Positions 19,797 through 27,192 of a DNA stretch of 46,082 nt are shown piece after piece; position 1 is the stretch's first letter; every line of letters starts with the position of its first letter. The notes beneath the pieces are model-generated. The model was not told the DNA's origin. It did no database searches and worked only from the letters and a program-made list of their open reading frames with translations. The position numbers and the translations under genes were made by a program. The stretch covers positions 1 to 46,082 of the forward strand of contig JAFWAX010000006.1 in NCBI GenBank assembly GCA_017507385.1, in the 5' to 3' direction. This stretch comes from Bacteroidaceae bacterium. Its GTDB lineage: Bacteria > Bacteroidota > Bacteroidia > Bacteroidales > Bacteroidaceae.

Positions 19797-22394
19797 TCAA
19801 TTTCTCTTACTGATCATTTTCTTCAGTTGGAAATACAGTTCACGGATGATAACCACCGGAGAAGTAGCCAGCAAAATCCAGCACCACGTCTGCCATGAAA
19901 GCGGTTCTGTGCGGAACACCTCACCGCCATACTGCACAGCCACAACCGTCACGAAGAGAATGAAAAACATGATGCCTGTAAACTTCCCATTCTTTCCCAA
20001 ACCATCAAACAGCGACTTGTTCTTATCAATCACCCGTGCATTAAACATGTTCCACCAGTTCAAAATCATGTAAGCTGCAAAAAAGATGGTCAGATTCATC
20101 GTTGAAAAAAAAGACGAAAGTGCCTCAACGCCCCATCCTGCAACAACATCCCTATTATTCATGCCCCAAAGAACAGCCGTGCACAGCAGCCAAACGAACA
20201 CGCCAAAGCCGAATACAGCTTTCACCAGCGAGCGGTTAATGATGAATTCCTCCCTGTCACGAGGCTTATCACGAAGCACCTTCTCGTCTGCGGGCTCAGA
20301 AGCCAAAGCAATCGCAGCAAGCGTGTCCATCACCAAGTTAATCCACAAGAACTGAGTGACCGTGAACGGCATTTCCACGCCGACCAGCGGACCAAACACC
20401 GCCACGAGACATGCCGAAACATTGATAGACAGCTGCAGAAAAAGGAAGTTCTTGATGTTCTTAAATAACGAACGTCCCCATTTCACTCCAGTCACGATAG
20501 ACGGGAAAGCGTCATTCAGCAGAACAATGTCCGACGCCTCTTTAGCCACAGACGTACCCGTTCCCATAGCAATGCCCACATCGGCATAGTTCAAAGAAGG
20601 AGAATCATTCACGCCATCGCCAGTCATGGCACACACGTAGCGTCGTGCCTGTGCCCATTTCAAGATAGACAGCTTGTTTTCAGGCGTGCAGCGAGCTATC
20701 ACATTAGGCAGTTCACGACCATGCTGTTTCGTGCCCACCACCTCGTCAAAATCCTTCGCCTCAATAGCCCAGATGTTCTGGAAACCCGCCTGACGAGCAA
20801 TTTCCGTGCCCGTCTTCAAATTATCGCCAGTCATCATCACCACATCGATTCCAGCTCCATAGCATTTCTCCACCGCCACAGGCACATCTGGTCGGACTGG
20901 GTCTTCAATGTACCATGTACCCACATACTTTCCCCTCTCCACACATCCCTTCTCTTCAAGCATACGCCTGACGCTCTCGTAGTCCGCACCCTCCAATACC
21001 GCGGCCGAAATTGCTCTTCGCCCACGAGCCTGCTGTGCCGCCACATCTTCCAGATAAACATCATAGCCTATCATGCGAGAAATCACCTCAGGCGCACCCT
21101 TCGCAACCATCAGCCTCTCGCCCGTCTCCCTGTCATGCATATAACTCACCATATATTTATAGGAACTGGAGAACGGAATGCAGTCCAAAACCTCATAGCG
21201 ACCACGAAGCTCCTCAGTCCTCTTCCGCCCCATCCACTTAAGAATGGCACATTCAGTAGGATTTCCCAACACACGCTCACCGTCCGACCAGTTGGCAGTA
21301 GAATTCAGTGCACCTATCACCTCCAACAGACCATCCCCCTCCTGCACATCAACATTCACCACCGTCATCACATTCTGTGTCAGCGTACCCGTCTTATCCG
21401 TAAAAATAACATTCACAGCACCAATCGTCTCACAAGCGTGCATCTTCTTGATGAGGTTATGCTCCCTCGCCATCGTCTTCATCGAGAAAGCCAAAGCCAA
21501 CGTCACCGACAGCGGAAGCCCCTCGGGCACAGCCACAATGATGACTACCACAGCCCCCATCAGAAACTGCACCTCCTGAAGAAAAACATCCCATGTCCAC
21601 GCAAACGGAGCATCCCCTAACGCAAAGTCCCAATGCACCAGATTCAGCACCAAAAACATCAGACCCGCCACCGTAAAAGCAGCCACATTGATTTTTCGGG
21701 CAAGCTCCTCCAGTTTCTCCTCCAGCGGCGTCTTATTCCCCGTCTCTTCCGAAGCCCGACGAGTCGTCTTGCCTATCTCCGTAGCATCGCCCACCTTCAC
21801 CACAACACCCTCACCCATGCCCTGCTCAATCGTCGTGCCACGCAGCAGCAGATTCGGCGCAAAGCCCGACCCCGCAAACGGAACATCCATCGGATACTTA
21901 GACACAGCCACCGACTCCCCCGTCATGCACGCCTCAGCCACCTTCATCTCCGTAGCCCTCCACAGCTCAATATCCGCAGGAACCTCATCGCCAGCCGAGA
22001 GAATCACCACATCGCCCACCACCAGTTCATCCTTTCCCACCTCCACCACCACACCGCCGCGGCGAACTTTCACCCTCTCATAGTCACTGTCAGACCTCAT
22101 TGCGTCAAACTTCCTCTTGGCCGAATACTCCTGCCAAAAACCCACACCCGTAGCAATCAGCACAGCACAAACTATGCCGACCGACTCCGTAAAGTCGCCA
22201 TTGACAAACCCAAACACCAGCGAGATACCCGTAGCCACCAGCAGAATCACAATGATAGGATCCCTGAACTTCTCCAGATAGAGCATCCACCACGGAGTTT
22301 CTTTCGGAGGCGTAATCAAATTTCGCCCAAACCTCTCACGACTGCTCACCACCTCCGAGTCAGACAGCCCCTGGGCACAGAAATCATTTCTCAT
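19797..22394 (-). CDS. P-type calcium-transporting ATPase (P2B-like)
   Basis: Inner-membrane cation pump of 865 residues, length normal for P2 ATPases. Visible: actuator-domain TGES, the ion-binding helix M4 motif VAVPEGLPLS (one acidic residue, as in plasma-membrane calcium pumps), phosphorylation site DKTGTLTQN, the nucleotide-binding domain, hinge TGDGVNDSPSL, and ten hydrophobic segments in the usual 2+2+6 layout. Calcium export is the best guess; manganese is possible. The gene lies alone between two copies of a long direct repeat, so it may be part of an inserted or duplicated block. The region just upstream (22395-22480) is low-complexity and has no clear promoter. Confidence 0.9.
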   Translation of the reverse strand: MRNDFCAQGLSDSEVVSSRERFGRNLITPPKETPWWMLYLEKFRDPIIVILLVATGISLVFGFVNGDFTESVGIVCAVLIATGVGFWQEYSAKRKFDAMRSDSDYERVKVRRGGVVVEVGKDELVVGDVVILSAGDEVPADIELWRATEMKVAEACMTGESVAVSKYPMDVPFAGSGFAPNLLLRGTTIEQGMGEGVVVKVGDATEIGKTTRRASEETGNKTPLEEKLEELARKINVAAFTVAGLMFLVLNLVHWDFALGDAPFAWTWDVFLQEVQFLMGAVVVIIVAVPEGLPLSVTLALAFSMKTMAREHNLIKKMHACETIGAVNVIFTDKTGTLTQNVMTVVNVDVQEGDGLLEVIGALNSTANWSDGERVLGNPTECAILKWMGRKRTEELRGRYEVLDCIPFSSSYKYMVSYMHDRETGERLMVAKGAPEVISRMIGYDVYLEDVAAQQARGRRAISAAVLEGADYESVRRMLEEKGCVERGKYVGTWYIEDPVRPDVPVAVEKCYGAGIDVVMMTGDNLKTGTEIARQAGFQNIWAIEAKDFDEVVGTKQHGRELPNVIARCTPENKLSILKWAQARRYVCAMTGDGVNDSPSLNYADVGIAMGTGTSVAKEASDIVLLNDAFPSIVTGVKWGRSLFKNIKNFLFLQLSINVSACLVAVFGPLVGVEMPFTVTQFLWINLVMDTLAAIALASEPADEKVLRDKPRDREEFIINRSLVKAVFGFGVFVWLLCTAVLWGMNNRDVVAGWGVEALSSFFSTMNLTIFFAAYMILNWWNMFNARVIDKNKSLFDGLGKNGKFTGIMFFILFVTVVAVQYGGEVFRTEPLSWQTWCWILLATSPVVIIRELYFQLKKMISKRN

Positions 22395-22418
22395 AAATTG
22401 AAAATCGGAATTTGGGGT

Positions 22419-22480
22419 TGACGGTAGAACGGTTTAGCGGTTAACGGTAGGACGGATTCCCGTATAACCTCAAACCGCAT
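22419..22480. repeat. Degenerate heptamer repeats with inverted arms
   Basis: Plus strand carries ACGGTAGAACGGTTTAGCGG and TTAACGGTAGGACGG, then, in the opposite sense, CCGTATAACCTCAAACCGC. The units are about 7 bases (CGGTTNA-like). This resembles the heptamer array at 26987 in its motif. It sits between the ATPase start and copy B of the long repeat. Confidence 0.55.
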
Positions 22481-22646
22481 AACCGAAAAAATGCTTCAAG
22501 GATATTTTTCTGGAAGTCAAGAAGTCAGAAGTTAAGTAGTTAAGCCGATACTTGGGGTAGCAAGCCTTGACGGAAATGCAAACAGCACAACATCCGTCCT
22601 CTAACTCCCCTCTAACTCCTTCTAACTTCCTTTAACTCCTTTCAAA
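22481..22646 (+). repeat. Long direct repeat, copy B, carrying a copy of the waaA tail
   Basis: 166 bases matching 19521-19692. The first 40 bases (22481-22520) correspond to the coding end of waaA but are out of any gene here. The end (AACTCCTTTCAAA) reaches into the stop codon of the DUF4380 gene at 22642-22644. Confidence 0.88.
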
Positions 22647-23523
22647 TTAACTTCTCAACCTTGCGAACAAGCCCCTTCGATGGCTTGACAGGAGAAGAGT
22701 CTGGAAGCAGATACCAACGCACCGTCCAATTCAGTTCCTCGCCAGGAGCCAGCTCCGTATAAGCGCCCTGACTCTCCAGCTCAATATACGACCTGCCGCG
22801 ATTCACATACACCTGAATCTCCGCCTCATCGGGAGCAGGCTGCCCCACCTCCAAATCCTCAAACACCTTAATCAGCAGCAGCCCCTCATTCTTGTAAGCC
22901 AGCCAGCCCCTTCCGTCCGCATTGATTTTGCGATTCTCGGCAGCCTCGTCAGCAAGATACCATGCCGCACCATGCTCAGACGAGAAATCCATCAGCCCAG
23001 CTGGCGAAATGCCCTCTACCGGTGCGTCAAAGAAGATAAGACCTCCCTCGTTCAGCACTCGGGTAATCTCCCATGGAGCCACCTTGCGAGAAACATCACC
23101 CCTATTCACAATAGAATAAGCAACAACAAACGCTCCACTCCCCTCATCCATGGAAAACTCCTTACGAATCTGAAAGCCCAGACGTTCCGACACCTTGCTC
23201 GTCATCACCAGCACATCTTCCCTCTCCTCCACAGCATACGCCATCTTGTCATACTCCTGTACTGGCGGCCAGTTCCACTCCTTCTGCGGACTCGTCCAGA
23301 ACGTGCTCCCGAACGCCTCACGCATCGTCAGCTGCGAGATAACCTCCTGTTCCCCATGCCTGAACGAAAGAATCTTGCCGCCCCCACCAGCATCAACCAC
23401 CATGGTCAGCTTGCCCATAGCCATCTCAAACTTAGAATCTCCTAAACTCTTCACCGACGTGTTTTGAGCAGACACCCCACAGCAGCACCATGCTGCCAAA
23501 ACTGCAAATACAAATTTTCTCAT
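22642..23523 (-). CDS. Exported DUF4380-like protein
   Basis: Protein of 293 residues with a signal peptide (MRKFVFAVLAAWCCCGVSAQ). The rest is beta-rich with landmarks GGGGKILSFRHGEQEV, FGSTFWTSPQKEWNWPP and NRGRSYIELESQG, typical of DUF4380 proteins, whose fold resembles galactose mutarotase-like sugar-binding domains. Function unknown; probably periplasmic. Its ATG overlaps the stop of the LOG-family gene by 4 bases (ATGA), so translation is likely coupled. Its last codons and stop come from the boundary of a dispersed repeat, which suggests the 3' end was rewritten by that element. Confidence 0.75.
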   Translation of the reverse strand: MRKFVFAVLAAWCCCGVSAQNTSVKSLGDSKFEMAMGKLTMVVDAGGGGKILSFRHGEQEVISQLTMREAFGSTFWTSPQKEWNWPPVQEYDKMAYAVEEREDVLVMTSKVSERLGFQIRKEFSMDEGSGAFVVAYSIVNRGDVSRKVAPWEITRVLNEGGLIFFDAPVEGISPAGLMDFSSEHGAAWYLADEAAENRKINADGRGWLAYKNEGLLLIKVFEDLEVGQPAPDEAEIQVYVNRGRSYIELESQGAYTELAPGEELNWTVRWYLLPDSSPVKPSKGLVRKVEKLI

Positions 23524-24494
23524 TTTTCCTTTATTTTTTGTGACATATCTATTCTGAAACCATCCAGTTCCTCCAGCACCTCCTCCACATCATCCGTCAG
23601 CAGCAGCCTCAGATTCCTGTATTTTCCCCGACACTCCAGTTCTTTCAGCAAAGGAAAAACAGGCATCTCCTCCGTCCAGAACCGCTTGTCCAAGAAAATC
23701 ATCGGACTGGAAAAACCAAACGACAAGTAATGATTCTGCACAGCCTCCTGAAAGATTTCCTGCATCGTTCCCGCACTGCCAGGCGTGTACACAATACCCC
23801 CGAACGCCAACGTCAGAATGCTATCCTCACGAATGCTGTTTTCAAAAAACTTCGCAATATGCGTAGCAAAAGGCGTAGAAGGCTCATGACCATAAAGCCA
23901 AGTGGGAATGCCCAAACTGACATAGTTCTGCTGAGGATATTGATGCATCACACGAAAAGCCGTAGAAAGCCAGCCCTCTTCCTTGAACGAAGGTGCAGAC
24001 TGCAAAATGGCAAGAGCATCACCCATTTCATCCTCTGTCCTTCCTGCCATCCAAGCCCCCAGATGAGCAGCCTCCATTGCGCCAGGGCCTCCACCACTAA
24101 TGATGTAATAACCCTTTTCCGTGAGACGCTTGCAAAGACGAGCAACCTTTCGGAACATATCATCCGTCCTCAGCAAAGCATGCCCACCCATAATGCCAAT
24201 GCAGCGATACTTATCATGGCAGACCATAAAATCACGGATTCCCACATGAATATGATAGTCATGCAGCGTTCTTGCTAACTGCTCCTTCATATTTCCTGTC
24301 TGCTTGCCCTCTGCCAAGAAATGCCGATACACACGCTGGTCATAACATTCTCCATAACTTTGAGGACTTTCAGGATGATAGCCATCATAAAGCAGAGCAG
24401 CCGAATACAGCCCCCCCACTGTCACATCGAAGGGAACAGACCTCAAATGCGCCACAACATCCTCTACTTCTCGCAAACCTCTACTTGTAATCAT
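23520..24494 (-). CDS. LOG-family (lysine decarboxylase-like) nucleotide-binding protein
   Basis: Rossmann-fold cytoplasmic protein of 324 residues. Visible: SGGGPGAMEAAHLGAW near residue 138 and the family motif as PGSAGTMQEIFQEA near residue 244 (PGGxGTxxE is usual; the second Gly is Ser here). Proteins with this motif include cytokinin-releasing nucleotide phosphoribohydrolases and the nucleotidase PpnN; this one is longer than LOG and nearer the PpnN-like group, so a role in nucleotide breakdown is possible but inferred. It starts 28 bases after the metallophosphoesterase gene and overlaps the DUF4380 gene. Confidence 0.82.
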   Translation of the reverse strand: MITSRGLREVEDVVAHLRSVPFDVTVGGLYSAALLYDGYHPESPQSYGECYDQRVYRHFLAEGKQTGNMKEQLARTLHDYHIHVGIRDFMVCHDKYRCIGIMGGHALLRTDDMFRKVARLCKRLTEKGYYIISGGGPGAMEAAHLGAWMAGRTEDEMGDALAILQSAPSFKEEGWLSTAFRVMHQYPQQNYVSLGIPTWLYGHEPSTPFATHIAKFFENSIREDSILTLAFGGIVYTPGSAGTMQEIFQEAVQNHYLSFGFSSPMIFLDKRFWTEEMPVFPLLKELECRGKYRNLRLLLTDDVEEVLEELDGFRIDMSQKIKEK

Positions 24495-24522
24495 CTGATT
24501 GATAACCCAATAAATTATCTAA

Positions 24523-26850
24523 TTATTTTTGCAAAACCTTTTTGCCATCGACGACACGAATCCCCCTCGAAAGAACATCCGCAACCCTTCGCCCCAGCAA
24601 ATCGTATGCCCCCTCCTCCGTATAGGAATCCTTCGACTTAACATCCTCAATCAAAGTCGGCAAATCAACTTTTCTATAAGAGATGTAAGGTGCCAATTCC
24701 TTTTCGACTGTTATGCCATTAATCGTGCCTGAACGATTATAGTTTTTCATGTGCAATTCCACACGATCCGCATAGACATATATCATCAATGCCTGAACAA
24801 TGTTTGGTGTCTCAATCGGCATGTCGCCTGGGTCTATCGTGTTATAGTAATAGCGCATAGAGCCCATGTAGGCAGAGAAGAAGCTTGGCTTTGCCGATTT
24901 TTCCTCTGCCTCTTCAAGTTTCCATAGCGCACTCGTCTGCGATGGGTCAAGAATGATTACACCATTTTCTGGATTCACATTCAGTCCTATCAGGCGATTG
25001 CTGTTTGTTGCAGGATAACCCTCATTGGTTATCGCATAGAGCAGTGAGCGGTCTTTTGCGTTCTCTGCCACGATTACATACGTCGCGCCAGATTCCAGCA
25101 CCGACACTTTTTCTGCCACAATCTCTGTTTCATCAATCTTGGTAACCTTGAAGAAATAAGTAGGATTAGTGTTTGCATTGGCAGAGAAACGACCGTTCGA
25201 ACTGGAAATGATGTAATTGCCATTTGCTTCAGAGCCACTGCCACTCACCTTCACTGAGAAAGCAGATGTTGCAGCATCTGTCACCGCCACTGTCGCAACA
25301 TTAGCATCAAGCGCCATGCCAAGATTGAGTGTATTGAAGCCTAAGTACTCACCCGTAGCATAACTGCTCACGTACCAGTTTGTCTCTTCTTGCTGCACAG
25401 CCCCTCCTTCGACAACAGCAGCGGCCTCAAAAGTCCACAGCAGAGTCTTATCAGCTGCAGCCAGCGTAAGTGTCTCCAAATCATCAGAAAGTGTCACCTG
25501 AACTCGCTGCATTCGCTGAGCAGTCCCCGAATTATAGGTCTCGTTCGACAAAGCATAATAGTTGGTTCCTTGCTTTCCTACGATAAGATAAGACAGACCG
25601 TCCTTCAACTCATCTGTGCGCTTTGCTGCAGTTGCATTCTCATCGCTCAACTCATAAACATAAAGCAACGAAGCATCACCACCAGAGAAGTAGCCATTGC
25701 TGCCGATATGGACAAAACTGTTGCTGCTTGCAGAAGGATTTGCTGCATCCAATTCCAGATAATAGCCCTTTCCGCCTTGCTCCGTAAAGGTTATTTTGAC
25801 CTCAGAATCAACTGGCGCAAGATTATAGGTGTTATACCCTAAATATTTCCCGTTCGCCTGATTCTTCAAATAGAATGCCCGAGCCTCCTCTTGGGGGGCT
25901 TCAGGTTCCATTCCGTCCACATGGGTAGCGTCAGTAGTAGCAATCACATTGCCGCTCATGTTATAACGAGTGACGCGCTGCGAAGTCTTGCTGCGAGTGT
26001 AGGCATTGTCGCCGCCGTGATCATGTCCATAAAGCATGATGAGATTAGGATACTTACTCAACGTTTTCTTCAGCAACTTCTCGCTATCACAAGAAACGAG
26101 CCCCTTTGAAGAGCTGCGGATGCTATTAGAATCGCTGAATGGAATATGAACTGCAACAAACACAGTCTTGTTTGGGTCTTCCGCATAGATTTCCTCCAGT
26201 TTGTCTGCAACCCACTGAACAGATTCCACTGAATACATATAATTGCCAGCGCTCTTGAAAAGATGCTTACCTCCATTCAAAACCACAAAGTCAAAACCTT
26301 TGATAACATAATGATAGGCCGCCAACAGACGCATCGTGCCCAATTCGCCATTGTCTGCCTCCTCGTAGAAAGCATCATTCTCCGACAACTCGCCCACATC
26401 ATCCTTCATCGGATACGAATAATAATCCGCTGCGTTATAGGACTTAGGAATATTATCCCAATTAGCCACCTCATAATCATGGTTTCCAGACACATACAAG
26501 ACTGGAGTTGATGTTTTTGAAGGGAATGCAAGACGCGTCCTGCTCGCAATCAGAGAACGAACCTTCTCCCAATTTTTCAAAGGGATGGTTGCATCGCTTG
26601 TCTGGTCTCCACCCAATATCAACACATCAATCTTTTCATCTCTCTTGATCAAAGAAAGCGTTCTTGTAAAAGAACCTCGCAAAGCAATGTCATCGAGATT
26701 CGCACAATCAATCAATGAACGTTCCGTATGAATGTCGGAAATACAAGCCAATGTCAGCAAAGGCTTCTCTTCTTCATCCAGACTCTGGGCACGTACCATG
26801 CCAGTCAGCAGTCCCCAAACTGCCAATACAAATAATAATTTACGATTCAT
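24523..26850 (-). CDS. Secreted calcineurin-like metallophosphoesterase with duplicated C-terminal module
   Basis: Exported protein of 775 residues. Signal peptide MNRKLLFVLAVWGLLTGMVRA. Metallophosphoesterase domain (about 32-300) with all metal motifs: SDIH (Asp39, His41), GGDQ (Asp82), GNHD (Asn123, His124), VAVH and GHDHGG. After it come two related modules, beginning FYLKNQANGKYLGYNTYNL (about 325) and WYVSSYATGEYLGFNTLNL (about 493), which look like carbohydrate- or wall-binding repeats of unknown type. The end, EGAYDLLGRRVADVLSRG then VDGKKVLQK, is a short sorting-type tail. Substrate unknown. First gene of a run with the LOG and DUF4380 genes. Confidence 0.85.
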   Translation of the reverse strand: MNRKLLFVLAVWGLLTGMVRAQSLDEEEKPLLTLACISDIHTERSLIDCANLDDIALRGSFTRTLSLIKRDEKIDVLILGGDQTSDATIPLKNWEKVRSLIASRTRLAFPSKTSTPVLYVSGNHDYEVANWDNIPKSYNAADYYSYPMKDDVGELSENDAFYEEADNGELGTMRLLAAYHYVIKGFDFVVLNGGKHLFKSAGNYMYSVESVQWVADKLEEIYAEDPNKTVFVAVHIPFSDSNSIRSSSKGLVSCDSEKLLKKTLSKYPNLIMLYGHDHGGDNAYTRSKTSQRVTRYNMSGNVIATTDATHVDGMEPEAPQEEARAFYLKNQANGKYLGYNTYNLAPVDSEVKITFTEQGGKGYYLELDAANPSASSNSFVHIGSNGYFSGGDASLLYVYELSDENATAAKRTDELKDGLSYLIVGKQGTNYYALSNETYNSGTAQRMQRVQVTLSDDLETLTLAAADKTLLWTFEAAAVVEGGAVQQEETNWYVSSYATGEYLGFNTLNLGMALDANVATVAVTDAATSAFSVKVSGSGSEANGNYIISSSNGRFSANANTNPTYFFKVTKIDETEIVAEKVSVLESGATYVIVAENAKDRSLLYAITNEGYPATNSNRLIGLNVNPENGVIILDPSQTSALWKLEEAEEKSAKPSFFSAYMGSMRYYYNTIDPGDMPIETPNIVQALMIYVYADRVELHMKNYNRSGTINGITVEKELAPYISYRKVDLPTLIEDVKSKDSYTEEGAYDLLGRRVADVLSRGIRVVDGKKVLQK

Positions 26851-26878
26851 ATTCTATAGGTTTTAGTTTTGTTTTTCG

Positions 26879-26908
26879 CAAAGTTACATTTTTTTTATTC
26901 TTTTCAAA
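26879..26908 (-). promoter_or_regulatory. Promoter of the metallophosphoesterase operon
   Basis: Minus strand: TTTG (26905-26908), 18 bases, TAACTTTG (26879-26886), close to the Bacteroidetes consensus, 28 bases before the ATG at 26850. Confidence 0.65.
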
Positions 26909-26986
26909 CCAAGTTCCTTATTTTTTTTACTATTCATATCCAATATTGCAGATTTTGACCATCTCTGCACTCGCCAACTCATGCCG

Positions 26987-27042
26987 AACGGATAACGGAT
27001 AACGGACAACAGACAACGGACAACGGACAACAGACAACGGAC
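26987..27042 (+). repeat. Tandem heptamer array, eight units
   Basis: Eight consecutive 7-base units: AACGGAT twice, then AACGGAC or AACAGAC six times, without interruption. It lies between the divergent promoters of the metallophosphoesterase and GH30 genes. Confidence 0.92.
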
Positions 27043-27152
27043 GGAGAATCTAAAAATCAGGAATAGACCTTCTGTTTAATCCAAGCAGACATTTTGAAAT
27101 ACACAAAGAAAAAAATGTAACATAGAGAATAATCGATACTCCAAAAAAGCCG

Positions 27153-27160
27153 TATCTTTG
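27153..27160 (+). promoter_or_regulatory. -7 element of the GH30 glucuronoxylanase gene
   Basis: TATCTTTG, full match, 32 bases before the ATG at 27193. No convincing -33 element, which may mean that an activator is needed. The 341-base gap before the gene holds this element, the heptamer array and the promoter at 26879. Confidence 0.55.
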
Positions 27161-27192
27161 CGACATGAAAACAAAAGCAGCAAGATAGAATT

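Noticed and set aside
26987-27042. CRISPR array
   Set aside because: The units are 7 bases with no spacers, and no cas genes are seen.
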